DNA of 64,000 nt, taken from the NCBI RefSeq assembly GCF_015832195.1, contig NC_052021.1, forward strand, positions 24,658,286 through 24,722,285, read 5' to 3'. Shown in pieces: positions 37,979 to 49,631 of this stretch. Numbering within the stretch: position 1 is the first letter of the stretch; every line of letters begins with the position of its first letter. Under the pieces are notes generated by a model. The model had not been told where the DNA came from, ran no database searches, and worked only from the letters and a program-made list of their open reading frames with translations. The position numbers and the translations under genes are program-made. Source of the stretch: Motacilla alba alba (Eukaryota; Chordata; Aves; Passeriformes; Motacillidae).

Positions 37979-40454
37979 CTGGCAGTCATAGGTGCTGTAG
38001 ATGTCATCTTGGCATGGGGGCCACACTGGAACCCCCTGGCACATGCACAGTAACTGCCTATTGGCCCAGCTGCTGCCAAATGAAAATGGTGGCCCTTAGT
38101 TTAGTGTGATCTAAACAAATATTTAATTGTGGATATCAGGAAATATACTGAAGAGATTGCTGAGATTTGCTTAGGCTGTGTGTAGCTGAATGGGATGATT
38201 CATGGTAATTATAAAAAAATTAATTCAAGGAGTTGAACAGAATGAACCATAGGTTTAGCCCTCCTCAAATGCGCCAGAGTCCCAGGTAGTGTCCAGAGCA
38301 TGCATTCTTTGCAGTTAATACTAGAAGGAGATGCTGTCATTACAACAGAGGGGTAGTGTGAGTTAAAACTGTTTTAAATGTCCAATAATAAAAAATTATT
38401 AGGCTTATCTTAAATTCAGGGCTATGCTTTAGGATTAGGCAAAATCAGTAATAGTAATGAAGATAAGATTTCATTTTTTTAATACTTTATTTTTTAAGCG
38501 TAAGACTAACTTCTGTAGAGAAGTTTCATTTGTCTCCTTCCCAATGTTTCCCTAGCCCTGTTATATCCCACAGGATTTTCCAAAAAGAGAATAGTAAAGT
38601 TTACACCTTTGCTTTCTGGTGGTTCCTTGCTGTAATTGTGTTAATGTTGCCTCGGAGATGGTGGAGACCAAGGGGGCCACTGTAAAATCATGTGAAAAGT
38701 ATTACCCCAGCAAATGAATCTAAAAGCCTTTGTATGTGTCTTGGGGTGGTGTGTGGTTTGAATTTCCACCTTTGCTTATTAAGATGTCTTAGTCCTCTTG
38801 TTTCATGAAGCTCATTTGTCTTTTGTGAGCCAGCCTGCTGACTGGTCCATTTGTTGTGTCTCTTAATTGCTTCATTAGTGACCTTTCTGTGGGGGTGGGA
38901 ATGTTGTTAGACAGGGGGCCTTTTGGATTTATTAATTTTTTGTTTGCCAAGAAAGCTCTGAGACTAATTGCCAAGACTTCCCAGAAGATACTAGTTTACA
39001 AATTTTAATGACACTTTTGATTTATTAATGTGCTACTCCCTGCATCTGCTCATCCCTATTCCTTGGTGAAATTCCTACTGAATTGTAGAGAATGAATAAG
39101 AACAGAACTGCAGATTGTAATGGTGTTTTGGATAGTCTGCTATTTTAAAAATAAATGCCCATGCTTTATTTATTTATATCTGTGAATCTCTGTAGAGGTA
39201 AATCTTGGCTTTGGCTGTGTTCTGCCCCAGAATCTCATTTTCATGTGCAGGTAACTCCTGTCCAGCCTGTGCTACACATCCCCACTCTGTGGGCCATTCA
39301 CACAGCTTTTGCAGCTTGAAAACAGGGCTGAAGTTGTTGATGTTCAGATGTGTGGCTGTGAGAGGACTGGGCTGGTCACTGACAGTGGATGCTGCAGATG
39401 TGTTTGGGTGGGGAACGTGCACTTTGAATATACCTAGAGAGGTTATGTGTTTGTACATATGTGTTGATCTCATAGCTAAAACTGGGCTCCTGAGATGCTC
39501 TTTTTAATAAGTAGATCTGGGAACTTTTGGATGCATCTTGTTTTCTGGCTGAATACAAGGAAGCAAAAAGAAAAGGCAATTTATCAAATTCCTAACTTTT
39601 TGAGGAAATGTTTTTGGGATGAAAGTGGAATTCCAAACAAAATGTACAGAGAAAAAAAAACATGCTGTGTTTTGCTTTAATTTTCCACGATTCAGGTAAG
39701 AGCCCCAGCCATCTCTCCTGAATTATTTATATTCTACAAAAGAGCTGCAACAGGAGATACTGAGAATCTCTCCAGGGAGAGACTCATTCTAATCTTATGT
39801 GTGGAAGATCCAAGTTCAAGCCCTTGCTCTGAATAAGTATAAAGGGAAATGCTTTTTTATTCCTCAAGTAATTACATTGTGTAACTCATTGCTACAGGAT
39901 GCTGTGAGGCGGAAATAATAAAAGCATAAATGGATTTCAAAAGGGAACTCAGTGAATTAATGGAGGATATTTCTGCTGGTGGCTGAATAACGTTTTATAA
40001 CAATGAAGGAACAGACAAGTCTACATGTTTTGGATCAGAGTTGCAGAAACATCTTTTTTTTGGTTATCTATTTGTCAGAAATGAGCTACTCATGCTTTAA
40101 GTATTCTAATGGAATTGCTGGGATTGTGCTGGAGATGTGATATTCCACAGTATTTGAGTGGGTTTGGGATCTGGAGATCTATAAGTCCAGAGAACTGGAT
40201 GAAAGACCCTGGGAAGAAATCATGTTGTTTATTATCTCTTTCATATACTTTCCCAAGAATATTCTGTGGTAGATTAACAGGTAACACAAATATTTGTAAT
40301 TTGGTGTGCCTACTGTGACCATTTTATTCAAACAAGGGATTTGAGTCTTCTGCATCACAGGTGGGATCTCCATCAGTTGGTATCTCTTGGATGCTACCCC
40401 ATTTTGTAAGTAAAGGTGTTTCATTGGCCTGGAAGTACTCTTTGAAATTGTAGT

Positions 40455-40549
40455 TTAAAAAAAATAAAATAAAAAAAACCCAACCTGAAATAAAAAAAAA
40501 AAAAAACAAAAACCCCCCCCAAAAAACCCCCCAAAAAACCCCCAAAAAT
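40455..40549. repeat. A/C-rich low-complexity tract with runs of A and C
   Basis: A long poly-A-like stretch with scattered C, followed by C8, A6, C6, A6, C5. The reverse strand therefore has G5, G6 and G8 runs separated by T6. The open frame over the minus strand is all F, G and W and is an artefact. It could be the degraded tail of a retroposon or a simple-repeat expansion. Confidence 0.
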
Positions 40550-41230
40550 ATCTTGGGCATAATTTAATTTTAAGCAAGTCCTTTTAGGCACTCAGCTGGG
40601 TCAATGGACACTTAGACCTATTCTCATCTCCAGTCATTCCATTCCAGAAAACTAGATAATAAAATGGGAAATTTAGCGATTTTAATGCCGGAAGATATTT
40701 CTGGTGTAGATTTATAAGCATTAGGAGCTAAGTGTGAACTAATGAAATTTGTTGTGGAAAAAAATGAAGTGTACTAGGAAGCTGGAAGAATATACTTGTC
40801 CCTGTGTTCTCAACTAATATATGCTATATTTATTATACCTTTTCTGTCCTTATTGGTGAGTTTCTTTGATTATGGCTCCTGAAGAAAGGAGACATCCTAT
40901 CTCATCAGCAATGAATTTCGAGCTGTGGTCATGTTCCGAGGCATTTAGTTCTGGGGCTTTGGTGGAGCAGGTCAGAGGAAGCTTTGCCAAGAGCAAATGT
41001 GCTTTTGAAGCCTCACTGTCCCTATGAAGTCATCTTGTCAGGGCTGGCAGGTAAAGTGTGTTTGTAGTGCTTTGCCTACTTGTTTAGAAGCAGCAAGGCA
41101 GCACTCAGGAGGGAGTCTGTAGCCAAGAACCTGCTGTTGCAGATCCTGTGGGTGTTGTGACTGTTGCTGCATCAGCAGAGCCGCACCTGTTAACAGGAAT
41201 TGGCTCCTCCATCGCTTCTTTTATTGTTTG

Positions 41231-41250
41231 GAGCAGTGATTCCACTGCTC
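41231..41250. repeat. Perfect hairpin, 8-bp arms, 4-nt loop
   Basis: GAGCAGTG and CACTGCTC pair around ATTC, within a stretch rich in GAGCAG/CTGCTC words. Confidence 0.
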
Positions 41251-41635
41251 TCGTTAAAGAGCTGCTCCTTTTGTTGAGTTATCTAATCTTACATTCTAAT
41301 GAGATCTGGATGTCGACTGCAAAACTTTTTGCAGGAAGCCACACGTAAAGATGAATTTGTTTTGACCTTACTAATGTCTTTTTCTGATCACTCTTTGCTG
41401 TGCAGAGGAGTTTCGTTGGCACAGATTAGTAGTGAATGCTTTCAATGGGAATCTGTGCCAGTAGTAATGAAAACCCCACATTAAATCTGCTTATAAATAT
41501 GCAAATAGATAAGTGAAAAATAAAACTTTCTTAATACATTACATAAAAGTTTCCATACTAAGTCTCATCTGCTAGGACTGGGAAAGGAGGTGTCCAGAAA
41601 AGAGTATGTTAAAAATCTTAAAATATTATGTGGTA

Positions 41636-42072
41636 TGGACAGGGTCTTGCTAAGGTGAGGGGGTAGAACATCTCATATGAGGAAAGGCTGAGAGAGCTCT
41701 TTAGTCTGGAGAAGGGAAGGCTGGAGTGGGACTGTTGGATTGCATCGATGTGTGCAAATTCCTCAAAGCAGGGGGAAAAGAAGATGGAGCCACGCTCTTT
41801 TAAGTGTCTGCCCAGTGACAGGACAAGAGACAATGCATGGGCACAAACTGAAACTCAGGATGGTCCCTCTGAATGTAATGGAAAACATTTTTTACTGTGT
41901 AAGTGACTGAACACTGGCTGAGGTTCTCCCAGGAGGTTATGATGTGTCCATCCTTGGGCATGTTCAAAAGCCACCTAGACTGATCCTGGGCAAATATCTT
42001 CTAGGTGGCCCTGATTGAGCAGGATCAGGTGAGCTCCAAAGATTCCTTCCAACCTCAGCAATTCTTTAGTTC
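41636..42072 (+). mobile_element. CR1 LINE 3' fragment, plus strand, older and diverged
   Basis: Recognised from the ordered blocks TCATATGAGGAAAGGCTGAG, TCTGGAGAAGGGAAGGCTGG, GTGACAGGACAAGAGACAAT, GGGCACAAACTGAAACTCAG, CCATCCTTGGGCATGTTCAA, TCTAGGTGGCCCTGATTGAG and CCTTCCAACCTCAGCAATTC. These parallel the 3' region of bird CR1 families. The segment expected between GAGCAGG and the final CCTTCCAACC is shortened, so there is a small internal deletion. The end is at a degenerate ATTCTTTAG in place of the octamer. No intact reading frame remains. Confidence 0.
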
Positions 42073-45000
42073 CAAGAAGAGTAAAGAAATATTTGCCTTA
42101 AAGAAGTAAGGTTCAGAGCCAGTAGAAGAATGTGGTTCTCAGGACGGTATGTAGTTAATCTGTGCATCTCCTTGCTGGAGCCTGTTTTTACTCATGCTTT
42201 AGGTGGGTTCCTAGAATCAAACACAAAATCTTTCAAGGATTGTAGTACATACAAAGACTTTATCTGTGGCTCAGAAAGTTCCCTGGCCTCTGATGAGTCA
42301 GACAAAGATAGATACTGCCACGTACTCTCCAGGCAGTCAGGCCTGCATAAGCAGCCACCAGGTTCTTGCACTGAACAGTTTCTGTGTTGGTGCCACCTCA
42401 TGCTTGCTCCAGTGCTGCAGGGCAGTGCCCCTATCCACACTGACAGTAGGCTTTGCATTGCCTTACAAGATTTCCCTTGAACCAAGCTGTTCTTTTCCTT
42501 TCTCTTCCCATCTCCTTCCTCCCTTGGCTTTTCTGTTCTTTCCAATTAGGTTTCAGATCAAGCCATAAATCTTGGATGCTTTGTACAGTGGATTGTAGAA
42601 TTTAGTACTTTAGTACTTTAACATGGGTTGTGTCTGTTTATACTGATGTTTTATTATGTTGTGGTGGTTTCTTTATTTTTTTCCCCAAATGCACTGCCAT
42701 TTTATAGTGGTTATAAATAATCAGAAGGATGGAGAAAAGCTGCTAAAAAACTTGCAAGAAATCCTTCAATCTTTCTTTTAGTCTGGTCCGTCTCTCTCAT
42801 TATGTCCATGGTAGATTCATTAGGCTTCTAATGAAGTTAAAAGTGCCTTTATGAAGTGGTCACTTCTCCAACTAATATTTACAAAGGGCTACATTTCCCC
42901 AGCTTGGAAGGCAGCCTGTGATTTATTTACTTACCACATGTGCTTCATCTGTAAAATCTGTCAGCTAGTTCTTTTACAGTATATGCCTGACCAAGTGAAA
43001 ATGAAAGCTCTTCTAAACTACTAAATCATGGGAAGCTAGTGCATTTTTACATTTAGGATTTCTACCTCTGAATAAAATCTGTGGAAGACTAGTGAGGCCT
43101 TTCTGTAACCAGATTGCTAGGCCTTGTTTCTGGGTCTTTGAAGTCACTTCAGAAAATCGACTCCATAAATATTAGTAGTCAGTTATAGCCAGTTTTCCCT
43201 GAAGGTTGCTGTCCAGATGCCTGAATCTAGCAGCAGGCTAGCAACTGAGCATTCAGCCTCCTGCAGGTCAGGTCAGGCATGCAAAAATCTGGTGGTGTGT
43301 TGGAAAATAAATAAATCCAAGAATATCCTTTGGCCTCTGTAACAGGACTGTTACATGTTGTTTTCTGGACCTTGCAGTCTAGCTCAGGGTATCTGTGAGG
43401 AAGGTGGTAATAGGAGACAGGTAACAGGAGGATGGCTGGGCTGTTAGTACAGCTGTTACTGCCAAGCCTTACCTGAATATTAGGTAGTTTGTCCAGGGTT
43501 GAGAGATGCGCTGTGAACTGACCTGGGTGAGTTCTGGTGCATTCAAAATGCAACAATCTCCAGCTGTCTGTAACTACTGCCAGGAGTGCAGGGCCCTCTT
43601 TTTTACAAAAAGTCCTGGAAGTTCCAAAGGTGCTTGAGGAGAAGTACACAGAAAGAAAGAGCAGCCCATCACTGGGACCTGGGTTCTGGCCTTGTGGGAG
43701 TCTGGGCTCACAAAGAGTCATCAGCCCCATGGAAAGAGAAATGCACATTGGTCCTCTTGCATTTCTTTCTCTGAAGTGTTAGAAATTGTAGGAACCATTT
43801 GTTTTAAGAAGGAAGCTTGGTTGCTGATTTTTGGTTGTGGAGGGGGATGAGTAGGCAGCAGGTTCAGAACACAAGTCAGGAACAGCTTGGAAAAGAGTAG
43901 TTCACACACAGGTAATATATCCCAGGTCTTGGTGTGGAAACAGGAGGATCACACAACATCCATCACCACACAGGGGTGTATGAGTTTCCTTGAAAAATCA
44001 TAAAGAATGATCCCTCTGGGTCTTGTGTAATTACTTCAAGGATCACAGAAAAGCTTGACCATGAGGTGCCCCACACACAAGTCTCTGTAAAGCCATTCTG
44101 TGGGAAACCTTGTCCTTTCTTTGGATTACTTGCAGCTGTAAGTGTGGCTGAGGAAAACCAAGGGAGTAAGATCATCTGTTCAAATGTCAGGTTTCAGATA
44201 TAATGTTATATTGCCATGGAGTAGTTAAGCTACAGAGTAAGCAGTAGACCATGGTACATCATTCAATGTGCCTTTAGCAAAGTGAAGAGTAAATGTCCCC
44301 TGGAAGATTAAAATCCCATTGGATCTATTATGTGTAACCAATAATGATAAAAGGGATGCCTATGAGGAATACAGAGTTACCACAGAACATTTAGCACTTT
44401 ACCCCCAAGTGTGCATTTTCTATTTTGTACAAGGCATGGGAACAAAGGAAGAAGAGCTTTGGGGTTCCTCTTCTGGAAGGGTGTATGGTAGAGGGGACTA
44501 GTGGACCATTTGCCTTGCTGAGGCTTGGAGAGTGGTCTACACCAACACTGCCTAATCGTAGGGGCTGAGGGGTTTTAGTCACACCACCTGAAGAGTTTGT
44601 ACATGTTTGTTGTCCTGTGGCTTTTTAACAGTGACAGGCACAAGAACATGGCCCATCTGTGGTGGGAGACTTACAAGGAGCCCATCCTTCCTTTTTGAAA
44701 GTGCTCCTTTTAAATAGTGACAGTGCAAATGTTTTGTTTAGGGGACAGAGGAGGGTGAAGTGGTCTAACTTTGTTGTCTAGCTAAATCTGATCCAAGCAG
44801 GGTGCATGATGTGGTTTGTCATGAAACGTCCTCTGTCGCATAACATATCAGAAGAATCAGTGCTGTGCCTGTGCAGACATGGGAATGGTGCTTTTCCTCA
44901 GTATCCAATAGCAAACTTGTTCTTCTTATGTCTGTCTGGTTCCAGAGCATCACTGGACATGGCACTTTGCCCTGTCCCTCTGGCACATCTGGAATTGGTT

Positions 45001-47093
45001 TGTACATGCACTGCTAGGAAGCTTTTGAGGCATGCTTGGTTGGCAGTGGCGTTGTTGAGGAGCTCAGATCTTGTGGAAAAGCGGGATCTTGAATTCCTTA
45101 GCACAGATATTCCAGTTTTCTGTTGTTAAAGTCCCTGTATCACTTGCAGAAAACCAAGTCAGAATCCTTTGTTCTTTGTCCTCCTTTCTTGTGTTTTATC
45201 TCAGCTTCATTGGTCACTGTGCTCCTTCTCATCCCATGTGACAAAAACCATTACAAATGCTGCAGTAAGCTGTGTTGCAAACTGTTATCTTCAGAAATGA
45301 CATTCATAAAGGTTAATAATTGGAATGAGCTCTGGCAGTTACTAATTAGCACCATTACACAATCAGCTCACATTCTGGCAGCATTAGGCATATTTAATCA
45401 GTCAATTATCATTGATCTTGGAAAGTGGTGCTCTAAAGTTAGCATAAGATGCCTTTGTAAGTGGAGAGAAGGAATTTGACACCGCCACAGTGGTCAGGCT
45501 GCTGGGAACATGTGGTTTGAGGGACCAGTGTGGTGTACCTGATTGTGATGGACAGATTGGAATTAAAAATCAGATAGTATAGACTCACCTTCAAACAGGC
45601 ATAAATAGGTCCTATCACTGTGTCTCTTTGCCATTTCAAACAGTAGAGGGTGTTCAGGGAGAGAGCTGGCTTTGGGGAAAAATGGATTTAATGACTTCAA
45701 TGAATTTCAGTTAACTTGTAATGACTTACAAGCTTTTCGAAGAACAGCTGGAGCATAAGGTACAATTTTCCTTGGTTTTATTTTTCTTCATGTGAATTAT
45801 AGTTCTCAGGGTAAGGAAGTTGTAAACAAGATGGGGAGGCACCAAAGGATTCTAAATTCTAAAGGATTTCCCTTTAGAAGTATTTCATAAAGTGACCTTA
45901 ATCTTATGAATCTAAATGTTATGATTGCTCTGTGCTCTCCCAGACACTCAGAGGCGCAGAGCCTTTGCTGCTTGTGCTGGCTCAGAGTGCGGAGGGAGCA
46001 GGGCTGGTGCTGCACACAATGGCTGTGTTTTTCTATCCAGTGTTTGGCTGTTCCCAACTTGAGTGTCTGACCAAGCATCTCTTGTAAAACCATCTGTTAT
46101 TGTGCCTGGTCAGGAAGGTGTGCAGCCATGCGTGGCCCACGCAAGCAAGGATGGTGGCTACAGTCCAGGGTGTGAGGGCGCTTTTCCAGATCTCTGTATG
46201 GAAAATGAATGTGTAGAGTGATGAGGGCTGACGTGCTGGTTTCTGCACTTGCTTCCCTTTATAATTCTGTGTTTTGACTGTTTAAGATATGGTCTGCAAT
46301 GTGTGCAAATTTACCAGGGATAGAATGGGCAAGTTGTCAACAACATGTTGGAATGTAGGGGGAGTCCAGGATACTGTAAAAGTAAAGCAACTTGTGTAGG
46401 TGAAAGGGCCAGGAAAAACATGAGTTGCACTTGACTCCCCTTTGAAGTTTGGCCCAGGGCCTCTGCCTATTCAGCAGAAGGGAAAATGCATTGTTGTTAT
46501 TATTTTGGAATGCATTTGTAATCTATTTCTCTCTCCTGCTGCTTATTCTCTGAGAGTTTTCATTGTGGGCAAATGATCCAGAAAAAATCTGGTTAGAATC
46601 TTACAGGCTGGATGTTTCCTCTAAACCATTCTGTGCAGCAGAAATCTGAGAATACACTTCAGGGCTGACTGAAGTCAGACCAACATTGGTTATTTTTCTC
46701 TCCATCTGAACATTTGCTTTTGCTCTAGGAAAAATCTACAAGGAGTCTTGGGAGTAGGGACAAGGAGAAAACATGTCAGAAATTCAACTCTGGTTCCAGC
46801 TTTTGCGAAAAGTTAGCCCAATGTGAAGGGAATTGTTTAAAAACTACTTGGTCATATATCTGATTCCAGAAGTTGTAGAAAGTGAGTGCAAGAGCAAAAA
46901 ATCCAGACCCCCAGAATTTCCTTGACTGCTATCTGAGATCCAGATTCTTCTCAGAATTTTCAAGGGAACTTAGTTGTAGAAATATTAAAAATCTGAGCAT
47001 GGCTATGGATTGTACTATTATTATTCAATCTGGAGAGAGGAAATATGTACAGGAAACCTATTTTAGATGTAGGTCACTAATGTAGTATCCAAA

Positions 47094-47160
47094 TTTGGAG
47101 GAGATTTGACTAAATGACCTTTAAAAGTCACTTCCAACCCAAACTATTCTATGATTCTAA
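47094..47160 (+). mobile_element. CR1 LINE extreme 3' end, plus strand
   Basis: A short fragment of about 67 bp. It has GACTAAATGACCTTTAAAAG, TCACTTCCAACCCAAACTAT and the terminal octamers ATTCTATG-ATTCTAAG, which are the CR1 tail. Only the 3' end was inserted or kept, as expected for severe 5' truncation. Confidence 0.
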
Positions 47161-47341
47161 GGAAGTCAGAGTTGTTTCCAGGCATTTTTCCAGAGACTTT
47201 GGGTCAGGTCTTGAAAAAGTAATGAAGAGAAACATGTCTTCATATATCAGGTACTTAGCCTGAGAAAATTCCCTGAGCCAACCCTGGGCCAGCCCTCTGG
47301 GAATCATGTACCTCAGGAGAAGCTGGAAAGAGCTGCTGCCT

Positions 47342-47362
47342 GGGCTGGGTGTTGGGGCAGGG
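47342..47362 (+). other. Canonical G-quadruplex motif on the + strand
   Basis: Four G runs of at least three (GGG, GGG, GGGG, GGG) are separated by loops of 2, 4 and 2 nt, fitting the G3+N1-7 rule. As it is on the gene's sense strand, it would also be present in the pre-mRNA. Whether it folds in cells is not shown. Confidence 0.
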
Positions 47363-49257
47363 CTCTGGCTCCTGGGTGCAGATGCTGAAATGCAGAGCTC
47401 AGGTAGGATTTCCCCTCAAAACCTACAATAATCCGTAGCCTGTGTAGGTAATTCTGGAGGTGACAGATGTGCTTTAAGAAATGAGCAAGGCTCAGAACTG
47501 GTAAACAGCTCTGGCATTCTGCGGTATGACAAATGACATCACCTATGAAGTGTGCCTTGGTATGGCAACAAATACTATGGCAACATCTGTAAGTGGAGCT
47601 AATTTTAGAAAAGAGGTGCCAGGCTACAGTAGCTCAGTTAAGGAAAAACAGTTGGACACTTTGTTCTTACAGCAGTCCTGTAAGTATGCAAATATATACA
47701 GCATAGTCATTCCCTCCCCCGCCTGGCCTCCCAATACCTGTTCTCCAGTTACTGAGTATTTTGCAGCAGTGCAGAGGCAGGTTTTAGGAAAAAACACCCT
47801 TAAAGCAGAGCATGGATTTCTTGGGAAGGTGAGGAGTGTCCATTTTAAAGGACTTTAGGTACATGTTAGTTAGCCTTTGAGGTAGGAGTCTGCTCCTGGT
47901 TAGTCATGCCTTTGGGAGGGAGGGCAGACACTCGTGGATTTTTCTTAACCCTCTGTCTGTATTCCAGTGATAGGAGAGCCTCTCAGCCACATCCCTTGGG
48001 AAAAGCAGCACAACAGGCTTCATATTAGAAGCTGACCATGGAAGGAGCTGAGAGGTTGAATAATTTCTCCTTGAGTGCATTCAGCACACTTTTGACCTAT
48101 CAGCATCTTGTGACCTATCCTACCTTGTCTTGAAATGTCCCCATTAGAATATTATGTAAATGGGGTAGTGAAGCCAGCATGGAAACTGGGCAATATGGAA
48201 TAAAAAGTGTTAACTTGACACTGAGGCTCTCTGCAGAGCATCTGTTCTGATTTCAGTCCCATCAACAAACAAAATATTGCAATGCAGGTGTGCAGTTTGA
48301 TAGGATCTTGGGTCTGATGTCTCGAGAACATGAAAAATTCTCATCTCACCTCTTTGATGCCCTCTCCAACTGATTACAGAGTGGAGACCACAGAGTGCAA
48401 AAATCAGCTGGCTGCAGCAATGCTGGAAACGTGTGAGTGCTGTCAAAGCAGCTGTGTTCAAGCCAGCAGTGCTGGCTGAATGGCTGGCGGAAGAGTAGAA
48501 GGATACTTTTGCAATGTGAGGGATCTTGAGCAGCTCAGCATCTCACTTCTTTTTCTTGAGCAGGCATGGAGCTGTGGCAAATGCTGTTGTGTTTGTAAAG
48601 TGAGGCAGTGGATGATTTTTTAGATACAGTACTAGGGAGACTGGTGAATATAGGCAAGGACTCCTTGATAGTGATTTTTTTTAGCTCATGGTGGTCAGGA
48701 AGAAGAGATCATAATATAAAAAGAGTCTTAGGACCTTGTTTACTGGAACTGACTGTTGCTTTGCTTTCTGAGAGTCACGCTCCTTCATGGAGCAAAATTA
48801 CCAAGTGATTAATTACTTGTAGGTAGAGTGGGATTTTATAATGGGAAGATATATTTTAGAGAAGGAATCTTGACACTAGAGTCTTCCTCGGGGCAGATAC
48901 CTTTTGGAAGTACTGGGTGTAATCCTAAATAAAATGAAAAATTGTCTAGAAGCAGCTATGGGGATAAGCTGTGAAGCATTAACTGTGTTACTGGTGACTC
49001 ATGGATGTGGAACCATAAAAGAAATTCCTAGGTTCCAAAGGCAGAAGGAACATTGTACTCAGACACTGTGCAAGATCATGCAGGAGAAGAAAATCAGTGA
49101 CAGACATTAAACAGAGATTATTTCTTCATATAACATCTGCTTGATCAAGAGCAGAACTCTTGGGACAACATCCTATCTTGACTGTAAAATCAGCAGTAAT
49201 GAAGAATTTACCTTATTCATTAGTACAGTCTACTGGAACAGATTCCCTCCCTGTTTG

Positions 49258-49302
49258 AAAAAAACCAAAACAAAACAAACCAACAACCCAAAATAGAACA
49301 AA
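49258..49302. repeat. A/C-rich low-complexity tract
   Basis: A and C only for most of about 40 bp, in the AAACCAAAAC pattern seen in the other tracts of this window. Confidence 0.
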
Positions 49303-49587
49303 ATTCCCTCTTACCCATGCTTGCCTAGCCTGAGTTTATCAGGTTTTACAGATTTTAGCTCTTTGTGCTTTTGTGGACTGAATGGAAAGGCCCTCAACTT
49401 CCCCAAGCAGGTACTCACATCCTGTTTAATAACCAGTTGTTTTTCATAATGCAGAAGGTTTTTCTACTCTAATCATTCCTGGCTGGGAGATGCTTCTCTT
49501 GACAAATGGCAAGAAATCCAAGGTCCTCAGATTTCTCATGTTCCAGTTTATAATGTGGGAAGAGAATTCTCGGAAAGGTGCTTTTTG

Positions 49588-49631
49588 TAGAAGTGCAGCT
49601 CTGCACTTCTATGAATCCTCAGATTCATAGA
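49588..49631. repeat. Two overlapping perfect hairpins
   Basis: The first hairpin has arms TAGAAGTGCAG and CTGCACTTCTA around CT (49588-49611). The second has arms TCTATGAATC and GATTCATAGA around CTCA (49608-49631). They share the bases 49608-49611, so the two stems are alternatives at that point. No retroposon or RNA gene is recognised around them. Confidence 0.

Larger units (their letters stand above)
32215..47093 (+). other. Downstream intron of the SorCS gene, first part; no further exon seen
   Basis: Presumed intron 2. I looked for the next SorCS segment (S-T-D-Y-G-T-T-Y-E-K) in the translations and saw none. Apart from two CR1 fragments, it has small tandem duplications at 34857-34886 and 37947-37978, perfect hairpins at 33759-33778 and 41231-41250, and an A/C-rich tract at 40455-40549. 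AT-rich blocks at 33225-33420, 37300-37500 and 45260-45430 contain homeodomain-like TAAT cores. Open frames of 100-173 codons at 42.1-42.6 and 43.2-43.8 kb have no recognisable domains. Confidence 0.

Noticed and set aside
40324..40560. Minus-strand frame rich in F, G and W
   Set aside because: It is the translation of the A/C low-complexity tract.
42130..42568. Overlapping frames of 100-117 codons on both strands
   Set aside because: No domain is recognisable in any of them, and simultaneous opening of several frames points to base composition, not coding.
43227..43748. 173-codon minus-strand frame with an overlapping plus-strand frame
   Set aside because: A locally stop-poor stretch; neither translation resembles a known family.
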